Source of the DNA: Deltaproteobacteria bacterium
Lineage (GTDB): Bacteria > Myxococcota_A > Polyangia > Polyangiales > Houyiibacteriaceae
Assembly: GCA_017644045.1 (NCBI GenBank)
Contig: JAEPMI010000006.1
Location: 212,980 to 276,979, forward strand
Direction: 5' to 3'
DNA length: 64,000 nucleotides
Positions 42,663-49,800 of the stretch are shown piece by piece. The position numbers and the translations under genes were made by a program. The notes beneath the pieces are model-generated. The model worked only from the letters and a program-made list of their open reading frames with translations. It did no database searches and was not told the DNA's origin. The stretch's first letter is position 1, and every line of letters starts with the position of its first letter.

Positions 42663-43106
42663 ATGAAAAAGAAGAACGATTGGTCAGACCTGGATACCAC
42701 CATCGCGAAGTGCGGGAGTTACCGCGCCGGGTGTACGTCCCTGGCAGGATTTCAGGAGCGGAGCACCACCGAGCGGGGTGGCGTCGACACCGGCCGGAGT
42801 GACGAGCAACACCCCGCAGGGGTGGCTCTCTGGAACGAATGGATCGCTTCTCTCGTGCTCGAGCATCCCTGCGTGATTGACCTAGACGCCTACCGGGCGC
42901 GCCGCGCCGCTAGAGCTGAGGCTGAGGCTGAGGCTGAGGCAAAGGCGATGGAGGCGTTCGAAGCAGAGCTCGATGAGCTCCTCGCCAGCATGGGAGAGCC
43001 CGAGATCGACGATGAGCCCGAGTCCGATGGCGGAGATGATCTCGCCAGCCACATTCGCGCCATCAACGCTCACGGCTTTGCCGTGACACTGAGCCCACTG
43101 GGTTAG
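42663..43106 (+). CDS. Unknown acidic 147-aa protein
   Basis: ATG at 42663 with GGAG 6 bases upstream. The N-terminus is basic (MKKKNDWSDLDTTIAKCGSY) and the C-terminal half is very acidic. It includes an (AE)4 run encoded by a 6-bp GCTGAG tandem repeat (about 42915-42938) that could vary by slippage. It ends with a helix-strand segment (DDLASHIRAINAHGFAVTLS). No family recognised. Confidence 0.55.
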   Translation: MKKKNDWSDLDTTIAKCGSYRAGCTSLAGFQERSTTERGGVDTGRSDEQHPAGVALWNEWIASLVLEHPCVIDLDAYRARRAARAEAEAEAEAKAMEAFEAELDELLASMGEPEIDDEPESDGGDDLASHIRAINAHGFAVTLSPLG

Positions 43107-43283
43107 CCGTCGGCGGGAGTGGGGCGAGGCTCGACGTGGCCCGTCCCGCTCACCGCGGCCTCGGCGATGACACCTTCAACGATACGTCCGCCGTCGGCTG
43201 GACAGCGGCCCGCACGCCACCCGCACCCATCAGGGGAGGGCTGCCCGGGTGAACTCGCCCACCGAAAATCTCCATAGGAGTCA

Positions 43284-43304
43284 CCTATCAGCGGGTGAAA
43301 CGGG
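43284..43304 (+). repeat. Copy 2 of the conserved leader element
   Basis: CCTATCAGCGGGTGAAACGG plus one further G matches 19 of 21 positions of the copy at 41050-41070. It is flanked by TCACC/GGTGA symmetry and followed by GGGG...CCCC. It sits 96 bp before the small membrane-protein gene at 43401. Two copies before two genes of the same module suggest co-regulation. Confidence 0.45.
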
Positions 43305-43365
43305 GACTGTCGCCCCCCCTTAGGGCACGGCCGGTACCCCACCTACCAACACGGCTCTGAGCCGA

Positions 43366-43395
43366 AAGTCTCCGCAGCCGCGGAGAAGGAGACTT
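43366..43395 (+). promoter_or_regulatory. Hairpin able to sequester the ribosome-binding site of the 48-aa gene
   Basis: AAGTCTCC (43366-43373) is exactly complementary to GGAGACTT (43388-43395), which includes the Shine-Dalgarno GGAGA of the gene at 43401. A competing stem CTCCGC/GCGGAG (43370-43375 with 43380-43385) uses some of the same bases. The two structures are mutually exclusive, so a translational switch is possible. Confidence 0.4.
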
Positions 43396-43400
43396 ACGTC

Positions 43401-43547
43401 ATGAACGAGAACGCCAACGACACCTCAAACCCCACCCCCTTCTACAAGCGCGTCGCCACCGACGATGGCGTCCAGCGCGCGACGGCCGGTGTGGTCGTCG
43501 CCCTCATCGTCGCCGGCACCAAGGAGCTGCTCTTCGGCAACAAGTGA
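43401..43547 (+). CDS. Small membrane protein, 48 aa
   Basis: ATG at 43401 with AAGGAGA upstream. The peptide starts MNENANDTSNPTPFYKRVAT, has a single hydrophobic segment (ATAGVVVALIVAGTKELLFG) and ends FGNK. It looks like a single-span inner-membrane peptide. The function is unknown; position inside the mobile module and the structured leader suggest tight control of translation. Confidence 0.6.
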   Translation: MNENANDTSNPTPFYKRVATDDGVQRATAGVVVALIVAGTKELLFGNK

Positions 43548-43569
43548 GCCGCTGAGCAGGACGCACTGG

Positions 43570-43600
43570 CGCCCCGGCTTCCCTCGCGGAGGCCGGGGCG
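43570..43600 (+). terminator. GC-rich hairpin between two small genes
   Basis: CGCCCCGGC (43570-43578) pairs with GCCGGGGCG (43592-43600) around a 13-nt loop, 23 bp after the 48-aa gene. There is no T-run. It may be a terminator, an attenuator or an mRNA-stabilising stem before the GGAGGA site of the next gene. Confidence 0.35.
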
Positions 43601-43623
43601 TCGTCGCGTCTGCCGGAGGAGAC

Positions 43624-44001
43624 ATGCACGAGATCCCCAAACCCACGCTTCACGGCCTGGCCTTTCTGGTCGTGCTCGCGTTCGAAACGACTCGATCGGG
43701 TCTTCGCTCGACCCTCGATCGACTTCTTCCCCACGTGCGACCACCCACCGATCTGCGGGTGTCGTCGACCCAGGGGCACACCTACACCGGCGTCGTCATC
43801 ATCGACGACAACGATGTCCTCGCTGGAGTCGTCGCCCGGACCGGTCGCACGGCCCAGGCATCACCGGCTCCCACCGCACGCCGTTTCTCGCCGGTACGTC
43901 GGTCGTCACTTCAGGCGTCGTTCGATGACGAGCTCGAAGACGACGGCGACGACTGCCGGCTTCCGGGCTGGGCCGAAGATCCGCGAGGCCCATCATGGTG
44001 A
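43624..44001 (+). CDS. Unknown 125-aa protein with N-terminal hydrophobic helix
   Basis: ATG at 43624 just after GGAGGA (43615-43620). The N-terminus (MHEIPKPTLHGLAFLVVLAF) carries a hydrophobic helix, and the C-terminus is acidic (SFDDELEDDGDDCRLPGWAE). No family recognised. Its stop overlaps the next start region (ATGGTGA), so it is coupled to 43995. Confidence 0.55.
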   Translation: MHEIPKPTLHGLAFLVVLAFETTRSGLRSTLDRLLPHVRPPTDLRVSSTQGHTYTGVVIIDDNDVLAGVVARTGRTAQASPAPTARRFSPVRRSSLQASFDDELEDDGDDCRLPGWAEDPRGPSW

Positions 44002-44627
44002 CCGCGGCGACCCTCAACCGGCTGGTCCGACTGTCCGACGTCGATCCCGACGCAGCCCATGACCAGCTCGAGCACCTCGCGGAAGCCCGGCCTGACCGCC
44101 TGGCCCAACTCCTCTCACTGGAACCATCGGGGCTAGCCGTTCGGGGAGAAGCTCTGGTGGAGCAAGCCCGCTCCGCACGAGCACGGCACGCCTCCAAACG
44201 AGGTGTCGCACGCGCCGCGCAGATGGCTCGCGCCGTGGCCGCTCTCGAGTCCAGCGCGCTCATCCGCACTGACGAGATCTTGCTCGACCCGCCGGCCTTC
44301 TCGGCGGTGGCGAGGGTCCGAGCGAAGGGCTCGCTTCTCTTCGACAGTCCTCTGGCCCACGGCGGAGTCGACTTGCGACTCCTCGGGCGACTGGTGCGCG
44401 AGTGCCGCTCGGCCGAACTGTCCATGGTCAGACTTCATGCACAGCGGCTTCACATCCGCTACCGAACCAGCTCCAGCCGCGGGCGCTTTCGGCTCGAGCT
44501 GAACCAACCGGACGCCGGCACCTCGGTCTTCCCGGTGAACCTTCACCCGAGGAGGCCGGCGCCGACCTCGCAGCAGCTCGGCGCCGTTTGGAGGCATCTC
44601 TTCGACGCCGTGGGAGCCGCGGCATGA
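43995..44627 (+). CDS. Unknown 210-aa protein coupled to the RadC-like gene
   Basis: ATG at 43995 (GTG at 43998 also possible). Mostly alpha-helical and Arg-rich in the middle (ALVEQARSARARHASKRGVA), with a C-terminal beta-containing region (LHIRYRTSSSRGRFRLELNQ). No domain recognised. It ends by an ATGA overlap with the RadC-like gene, so the two proteins are probably made together. Confidence 0.55.
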   Translation: MVTAATLNRLVRLSDVDPDAAHDQLEHLAEARPDRLAQLLSLEPSGLAVRGEALVEQARSARARHASKRGVARAAQMARAVAALESSALIRTDEILLDPPAFSAVARVRAKGSLLFDSPLAHGGVDLRLLGRLVRECRSAELSMVRLHAQRLHIRYRTSSSRGRFRLELNQPDAGTSVFPVNLHPRRPAPTSQQLGAVWRHLFDAVGAAA

Positions 44628-45205
44628 AGCGACTCACACGAATCGACGAGCTGGTCGCCACCATCCTGCCTCGGAGCCGCCTTCCCAAACGTCTCCGTCC
44701 CTCGCAGCTACTCGACACCGACGTCGAACCTCCCCGCGCCATCGCCCCCAAGGTAGAGGCGCTGCGGGAGCTGTTGCGGACGGGCGCCAGTGAGGAGCCA
44801 CTGACCGGTCGCATCGTCTCGAGCCGAGACGTCGCGGTGACGTACGTGTCGAAGCTCGGTGCCGACCGCCTGGAGTCCCTCTGGGTGATCGGCCTCGATG
44901 CTCGCAACCAGGTACGGGTCGAGCGGCAGCTCGCCCGCGGAGGTCCCGCCCATTGTGTCGTCGCACCCGGCGACATCCTGCGGGTCCTCGTCCTCAACGC
45001 CTGCCCGGCGGGGATCATGCTGCACAACCACCCCAGCGGTGACGTGCAGCCCTCCCCTGAAGACATCGAACTCACTCGCCGCACACGACTCGGAGCGGAG
45101 CTGCTGGGACTTCGGTTGCTCGACCACGTGATCGTGGGCGGGCGTCGCCACTTCAGCTTCTGCGACGAGGGCCTCATGGCCGAGCCCCTCCGACGCTCGG
45201 CCTGA
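44624..45205 (+). CDS. radC: RadC-like JAB/MPN domain protein
   Basis: The start by ATGA overlap at 44624 gives 193 aa. The JAB metalloprotease-like motif is complete: H134-N-H136-P-S-G-D140, followed by S-x2-D (PSPEDIELTRR). The N-terminus lacks the helix-hairpin-helix of full RadC, so this is the shorter mobile-element type. Such proteins are frequent near phage- and ICE-borne repair genes, and their activity is not settled. A strong hairpin follows the gene. Confidence 0.85.
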   Translation: MKRLTRIDELVATILPRSRLPKRLRPSQLLDTDVEPPRAIAPKVEALRELLRTGASEEPLTGRIVSSRDVAVTYVSKLGADRLESLWVIGLDARNQVRVERQLARGGPAHCVVAPGDILRVLVLNACPAGIMLHNHPSGDVQPSPEDIELTRRTRLGAELLGLRLLDHVIVGGRRHFSFCDEGLMAEPLRRSA

Positions 45206-45225
45206 CCACTCACATCGACCCCAAC

Positions 45226-45265
45226 GACCCCGGCGCCGTCCATCGGCGTCGGGGTCTTCTATTTC
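45226..45265 (+). terminator. Intrinsic terminator after the RadC-like gene
   Basis: GACCCCGGCGCCG (45226-45238) pairs with CGGCGTCGGGGTC (45244-45256) across a 5-nt loop: 13 pairs including one G-U. TTCTATTTC follows. The next gene has its own AAAGGA site just downstream, so a new transcription unit may begin here. Confidence 0.6.
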
Positions 45266-45283
45266 AACCAAAGGAACGAACCC

Positions 45284-45604
45284 ATGCCCGAAGACGAAGA
45301 CGCTCTCATCATCCGTATCCCCCGGCGGCTGCTCGACCAGCTCATGACCAAGGAGCCACTGCATGCCTCGGCACAGCGCCCAGCCGGCGACGGTCGGCAC
45401 AACCCCGAACGCCGCACATGGTCAGACGCCCAGCGCCGGCTCCTCTTCCGCCTGGTCTACAAGCTCGGCCGGCGTGGCCCCGACGCTCGCCGCTACATCG
45501 AGGACGCCCTCGGTCTCGATGCCGGCGAAGATCCCACCCTCGACCAAGCCAGCCGCCTCATCGACCAGCTCAAGAACGACGGGGGCAATCGTGGGGCTGC
45601 CTGA
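45284..45604 (+). CDS. Small protein with phage-recombination-type C-terminal helix pair
   Basis: A 106-aa protein with AAAGGA upstream of the ATG at 45284. N-terminal residues (LIIRIPRRLLDQLM) resemble a ribbon-helix-helix strand-helix start. The C-terminal half (WSDAQRRLLFRLVYKLGRRG, then TLDQASRLIDQLKND) resembles a short domain often found on phage recombination and annealing proteins. It overlaps the nuclease gene that follows by 14 bp. Confidence 0.5.
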   Translation: MPEDEDALIIRIPRRLLDQLMTKEPLHASAQRPAGDGRHNPERRTWSDAQRRLLFRLVYKLGRRGPDARRYIEDALGLDAGEDPTLDQASRLIDQLKNDGGNRGAA

Positions 45605-46376
45605 TCACACGAGCGCCTCGCAGCTCAAGACGTACAGCATGTGCCCACGGAAGTACGCCTTCCGCTACCTCGACCGCGCTGAGTCGGAGCACACCAGCCC
45701 GAGCCTCGTGCTGGGGTCCGTGGTCCACTCTGCGGTCGGCTGGTTCTTCGAGGAGCGAGTCGGTGGGCACTCCCCGAGCGTCAGCGACGCTCTCGACATC
45801 TGCCACGCCGACTTCGCCGCGGCTGTCGAAGGCGCTCCTGTTCGCTGGGGCCGTTGGACCAAGGCCGACCTGCTCGAGCACGCCGAGCGCCTCGTTCGCT
45901 TCTTTCTGCAGGAGGAGCACGATCTGCGCGTTGCCGGTGTGGAGGAGCGCTTCGAGGTGGAGCTGCGTCATCCAACGACCCTCGAGCCTCTGCCTCGACC
46001 CTTCGTCGGCTACTTCGACTTCCGAGTCGTGGGCGGTGAGGTCGTCGAGCTGAAGACCGCGCGTTCGGCCTACTCGGGGATCGACATCGCCTCGAACCTC
46101 CAGTTCGGGGCCTACGCCGCGGTGCTCGAGGACATCGACGCAGCCCGCCTGTCGGTCTGGGTGATCGTGAAGAACAAGCGGCCGCGACTCCAGAAGCTGC
46201 CGGTCGTTGCCGACCCAGACCGCCAGCGCTGGTTCTTCGACGCAGCGATGGCGATCGAGAAGGCCATTCTCGCCGGCCACTTCCCGCCGGCCCCGGGATG
46301 GATGTGTTCGAGCTGCGAGTACCAGAAGCAGTGCCTGGGTCCGTCAGCGAGCGGCTCGCTGCCGAAGGCCGCATGA
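45591..46376 (+). CDS. PD-(D/E)XK nuclease of the Cas4/RecB type
   Basis: The GTG at 45591 (MGLPDHTSASQLKTYSMCPR) is chosen because the family begins with this SxSxLxxYxxCPxxY motif; 261 aa. Motifs in order: C18, GSVVHSAVGWFFEE, the core D143 in GYFDF with E153-L-K155 in VVELKTA, and a C-terminal CSSCEYQKQC. The four cysteines could hold a 4Fe-4S cluster as in Cas4 and AddB. It is likely a ssDNA/dsDNA exonuclease serving recombination of the element. There is no CRISPR array nearby. Confidence 0.85.
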   Translation: MGLPDHTSASQLKTYSMCPRKYAFRYLDRAESEHTSPSLVLGSVVHSAVGWFFEERVGGHSPSVSDALDICHADFAAAVEGAPVRWGRWTKADLLEHAERLVRFFLQEEHDLRVAGVEERFEVELRHPTTLEPLPRPFVGYFDFRVVGGEVVELKTARSAYSGIDIASNLQFGAYAAVLEDIDAARLSVWVIVKNKRPRLQKLPVVADPDRQRWFFDAAMAIEKAILAGHFPPAPGWMCSSCEYQKQCLGPSASGSLPKAA

Positions 46377-46552
46377 CCATGAGTCTCCGCGTCCTGTTCG
46401 TCGGCGACGAGCTGTACCTCATCGTCGCCCGAGAGAATGGCAATCTGGTGGCCGAGCGGCTGTCCGGCCGGCGACGCGAGTCTGCCACCAAGATGCTCGA
46501 TGACGTCCACGCCGAGATCGCCGCCCACCTGCTGGGCTTCGAGGCGACCTAG
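46373..46552 (+). CDS. Unknown 59-aa protein coupled to the nuclease
   Basis: The ATG at 46373 overlaps the nuclease stop (ATGA). The sequence (MTMSLRVLFVGDELYLIVAR, ending HLLGFEAT) forms a plausible small beta-alpha protein. It may be a subunit or modulator of the Cas4-like nuclease; the evidence is coupling only. It converges with the repressor gene 3 bp away. Confidence 0.5.
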   Translation: MTMSLRVLFVGDELYLIVARENGNLVAERLSGRRRESATKMLDDVHAEIAAHLLGFEAT

Positions 46553-46555
46553 CCG

Positions 46556-46894
46556 TCAGCCGCGGCGCCCGACCAGTTTCCGCATCTCCTTGACGGCGTT
46601 GATGATGTGCCCCTGCTGGCGCGTCGTCAGTCCGTCGAGGAGAGCGGCGATCTGATCCACCGCGCTGCGCTTCTTGCGCTTCGCCTCACCCGCAGCGAAG
46701 AGCTGCGAGGTCGTCACCCCGAGCGCCCCCGAGAGCTTGTCGACGCTCTTGAGCGTCGCGCTCCGGCTCTCTTGCTCAAGGGCGGCGACGAACTGCACCG
46801 AGAGGTCCGCAGCCTCGGCCAGCTCTGCCTGGCTCAAGCCGCGTTCTTCTCGAAGTCGCCGCATGCCGCGCGCGAGTGCAGATGCCGAATCCAC
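46556..46894 (-). CDS. XRE-family helix-turn-helix repressor
   Basis: A 112-aa protein with a clear HTH_3 domain: MRRLREERGLSQAELAEAAD, LSVQFVAALEQ and LKSVDKLSGALGVTTSQLF. A basic C-terminus follows (AKRKKRSAVDQIAALLDGLT). It is likely a DNA-binding regulator of the module; the repeated elements at 41050 and 43284 and the GTAGT-rich stretch at 46941-46956 are possible targets. It is transcribed against the accessory genes. Confidence 0.88.
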   Translation of the reverse strand: MDSASALARGMRRLREERGLSQAELAEAADLSVQFVAALEQESRSATLKSVDKLSGALGVTTSQLFAAGEAKRKKRSAVDQIAALLDGLTTRQQGHIINAVKEMRKLVGRRG

Positions 46895-47001
46895 GGCGCG
46901 TAGCAGACCGCGAGAGCGCGCCTGCTTCGAGCCACTGTCAGTAGTAGTTGTAGTACGCCCATGCGTGATAGCTTTCGCGCGTGGACGAGAAAGGAAAGCT
47001 C

Positions 47002-47724
47002 ATGATCCATTCTGTCCCTCTCCCAGACTCCGGACCGCGTAAGGACTCAGGGCATGGAGCCTTGGCCCGCAGCCGGAGGATCTCGAGCCTGCCGGTCATG
47101 GCCCTCATGATGGTCGTCGGCATCGGCCTCCTCTCGGGATGCAAGTCCGATGAGGAGAAGTGCAGCGAAGCCCAGGCGGCAGCCCACGAAGCGTGGTCCG
47201 CATACCTGGCTGAGGCCGAGGCTGCTGCCGAGGAGACGAAGCACTTGCAGGCAGCCGCGGACGAGGCGTTCGAGCAGGCAGTCACCTCGGCCATCACGAA
47301 TCTCGACGCAGCGGTTCGTCGTGCAGAAGCGGCCGACGAAGTGGGCAGCGGTAGCGCGAGCATCACTGTGGGCGCCTTGCGAGACGTGCTCCGCGAACGA
47401 GGGGTCGGCAGCTTCCACGATGTCGATTCCACCATTGCCGGGATCGGGGCCGTTCCACGCGCCTATCGGCTGACTCCCGAGCTTGTCGCGCCATTCCGAA
47501 CGGCGCTCGAGGCAGCACATGCCGAGCACCAGCGCGCGACGGCTGAGTCGACTCGGTGGAACCAGCACGTCGCTACCGTTCGCGCTGCCGTCGACGCCGC
47601 CGACGGTTCCGCCGTCGTGTTCCGCAACGCCGTAGCCGACGTCGAGGGGGAAGGAGCGGCGTTCGAGCACGCCAAGGCAGCAGCCGAGGAGTCATGGGAA
47701 GCCTGCCATGCGGTCTCACCATGA
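47002..47724 (+). CDS. Predicted lipoprotein with helical domain
   Basis: The ATG at 47002 is preferred because AAGGA lies 8-10 bases upstream; a GTG at 46981 is also open. 240 aa. A long N-terminus leads to a signal segment (LPVMALMMVVGIGLLSGC) with lipobox LSGC and then Ala/Glu-rich helices (AYLAEAEAAAEETKHLQAAA), probably coiled coil. Family unknown. It starts an operon of four overlapping genes (47002-48633). Confidence 0.65.
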   Translation: MIHSVPLPDSGPRKDSGHGALARSRRISSLPVMALMMVVGIGLLSGCKSDEEKCSEAQAAAHEAWSAYLAEAEAAAEETKHLQAAADEAFEQAVTSAITNLDAAVRRAEAADEVGSGSASITVGALRDVLRERGVGSFHDVDSTIAGIGAVPRAYRLTPELVAPFRTALEAAHAEHQRATAESTRWNQHVATVRAAVDAADGSAVVFRNAVADVEGEGAAFEHAKAAAEESWEACHAVSP

Positions 47725-47849
47725 AGGCCGCCTTCGAGCTTCCGAAGGAAACCGCGGACGCACTGCGCAACAGTGTCGTCCTCGGTGCTTCCGGTCGCTC
47801 TGGAGAAGCTACGGCTTCTCCTTTGCTCTCAGAACTGGAGGCATGGTGA
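47721..47849 (+). CDS. Possible 42-aa peptide between lipoprotein and TerB-like genes
   Basis: The ATG overlaps the lipoprotein stop (ATGA), and its TGA overlaps the start of the next gene (ATGGTGA). The sequence begins MKAAFELPKETADALRNSVV. Coupling on both sides favours translation, but there is no recognisable motif. Confidence 0.4.
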   Translation: MKAAFELPKETADALRNSVVLGASGRSGEATASPLLSELEAW

Positions 47850-48238
47850 CGAACACGAATCTCTTGACCGCTCTCGGTGCGGTCGCCTGGGCTGATGGCG
47901 TCCTCAGACCCGAGGAGGCTCGCTTCTTCGCGCAGGTTGTGTCGGGCCTCGACTTGGACACCGACCGCAAGGCGACAATCTTCCGACAGCTCCTCGTCCC
48001 TCCGCCAATCGCGGCGCTGGACCTCACGGAGTTGGACGATGATGATCGCCAGTGGCTGCTCGCCTTTGGCTACCTGATGGCCAGCGCCGATGGCGAGGTC
48101 GCCCCGGAGGAGCTGGCCGTGCTCGAGGCATTGGCCGAGCGCGTCGAGGTCTCCTGGGAGGACGCCCAGAGGCTGTTCGAGGAGGCAGAATCCATCAGGC
48201 CGGCGGTGACCACGCCATGGGCGGAGGGAGATCGATGA
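47843..48238 (+). CDS. TerB-like protein
   Basis: 131 aa (ATG at 47843, GTG at 47846 alternative). It has two repeats of the TerB-type pattern: AWADGVLRPEEARFFAQVVS and ASADGEVAPEELAVLEALAE, acidic helical modules that may bind divalent metal. TerB-domain proteins occur with membrane and phage-resistance or stress clusters. The neighbour that follows has a glycine-zipper membrane segment, and the gene before is a lipoprotein, so a membrane-associated stress unit is likely. Confidence 0.75.
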   Translation: MVTNTNLLTALGAVAWADGVLRPEEARFFAQVVSGLDLDTDRKATIFRQLLVPPPIAALDLTELDDDDRQWLLAFGYLMASADGEVAPEELAVLEALAERVEVSWEDAQRLFEEAESIRPAVTTPWAEGDR

Positions 48239-48633
48239 GCGCGATCCAGCTCCACTCGGCCTCACCCGCGGTGCGCAAGCACATCGAGGACCTCGGCGAA
48301 GACGACCAATCACGCATCCATGGGTTCTTGCAGAAGGTGGAGGACTACCGAGCCATGATCCAAAGGGGCGATCTCGAGGCCGCGGCCAGGTATCACGACT
48401 CGCTCGCGACCGAGGTTCGTGCGTTGCGATCTCACTACTCCGACCTGAAGACCTATACCGCGGCCGGTGCAGGGGCTGGCGCGGTCGCTGGGGCCTGGTT
48501 GTTCGGCGTTGGCGCGGTGGCTGGCGGGCTCGCTGGGGGTGCCCTCGGCTACTTCGCTGCCAAGGGCCGTCGAGAGACGATGCTCGAAATCTGCGATGCC
48601 CTGGTGGTCGAGCTGGGGCACCGGCCCGCATAG
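48235..48633 (+). CDS. Glycine-zipper membrane protein
   Basis: A 132-aa protein starting by ATGA overlap. An N-terminal cytosolic helix bundle (HIEDLGEDDQSRIHGFLQKV) precedes a Gly/Ala-rich hydrophobic stretch of ~35 residues (GAGAGAVAGAWLFGVGAVAG) typical of glycine-zipper oligomerising or pore-forming segments. A basic tail follows (AAKGRRETMLEI). No family recognised. With the TerB-like protein and lipoprotein it could form an envelope response unit. Confidence 0.6.
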   Translation: MSAIQLHSASPAVRKHIEDLGEDDQSRIHGFLQKVEDYRAMIQRGDLEAAARYHDSLATEVRALRSHYSDLKTYTAAGAGAGAVAGAWLFGVGAVAGGLAGGALGYFAAKGRRETMLEICDALVVELGHRPA

Positions 48634-48792
48634 CGCCTGCCGTCGGCACGCCGCGCCACGGACATCGGCGCGAGCACGTACTTCCGCAAGGCTCACGGTC
48701 CCCGGAATCACAGGAGAAGTCGGAAGACTGCCGCCGAGAGGCCATACGAAGGTGAGCGATGATCGGGCTCACAACCGAAGGAGCACCGAACA

Positions 48793-49749
48793 ATGACCAC
48801 CACCAATGGCCTCGCTTGGACCCTCGCCTCCGAAGCCGCGCCACTTCGAATACTCGGCCCACGTTCCGCGAGAGCTGGCCAGTGCATTCCATCCCTCCGG
48901 GAGTTCGTTCGCGACTGCTCCCGGCAGGCTCTCGAGCACATCGCGACCGAACGCGACCGCTGCCTCATCTACGGTCTCGATCGCGTGGGCGACGGGTCGC
49001 TCGAGGTCGTCGCGTTCGCCCACACCGAGCTCGACAATCTAGAGCCTCAGGTGCTTCGGGGCGTGAGCCACGCCGTTCATCCGCAAGCCGTCGCGGCCAT
49101 CCACGCCGTCTGCGGGCCCGACGGGTCGAAGACCCTCGATCTAGAGTTCGACGACTTCTCCTTTGCTTTCCTCGACGGCGACGACTGCACGCTCCAAGCC
49201 GTCGGCACGATCTCCGAGGAGCACTTCCCGCTACTTCATCAGAACTGGGTCGAGGCGGTCAGGCGAGGACAGTGTTGGACATTTACGATGACGAGTGACG
49301 AAGTCATCCCGATGCCACTCAAGAGCGACGCCGAGATCGAAGCCCTACGCCGCCGACTCGGCGCGCTTGAAGCCATCCTGTATGGCAAGCCCAAGGAGCG
49401 CGCGACCGCCGACCAGGCGCTGGGCCTCTACATAGAAGCCAGCGTTGTTCTCGGACACGGAAGAGTCAGCCCGACCGCGATCGGCAACTGGGCACATGCA
49501 TTTCTGACGGTGGATGAGGCGATCCTGCTGGAGCTCGCGATGAAGCTTCGGGATCCGTTCCCTTGGCGACCACTGCTACGCCTGGCGCAGTTGATGGTCG
49601 AGGTCGAGGACCGAGTAGAGCTGCGGGGCGCCGTCGCCCACCTCGAACAGGTCGCGAAGAACCTCCTGCGAGCCCAGGGGCTCGACCTGGTCCGCCCTGG
49701 AGACATCGCTGCCGGGGTGAACCCGTTCGAGACTCCTGATGCGCGTTAG
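48793..49749 (+). CDS. Unknown 318-aa protein
   Basis: ATG at 48793 with AAGGAG 9 bases upstream. The first half is alpha/beta (CLIYGLDRVGDGSLEVVAFA; LDLEFDDFSFAFLDGDDCTL) and the second half helical (LYIEASVVLGHGRVSPTAIG). No motif or family recognised. It stands alone between the TerB operon and the convergent AgmX-domain gene. Confidence 0.6.
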   Translation: MTTTNGLAWTLASEAAPLRILGPRSARAGQCIPSLREFVRDCSRQALEHIATERDRCLIYGLDRVGDGSLEVVAFAHTELDNLEPQVLRGVSHAVHPQAVAAIHAVCGPDGSKTLDLEFDDFSFAFLDGDDCTLQAVGTISEEHFPLLHQNWVEAVRRGQCWTFTMTSDEVIPMPLKSDAEIEALRRRLGALEAILYGKPKERATADQALGLYIEASVVLGHGRVSPTAIGNWAHAFLTVDEAILLELAMKLRDPFPWRPLLRLAQLMVEVEDRVELRGAVAHLEQVAKNLLRAQGLDLVRPGDIAAGVNPFETPDAR

Positions 49750-49800
49750 CCAAGCGCTCGACTGCGATGGCAGGAGGACGAAGTTCCCCGGGCAGAACGG

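Noticed and set aside
45591-46376. Cas4-like nuclease as part of a CRISPR-Cas locus
   Set aside because: No direct-repeat array and no cas1, cas2 or effector gene in the window; the neighbours are DUF932 and RadC-like mobile-element genes.
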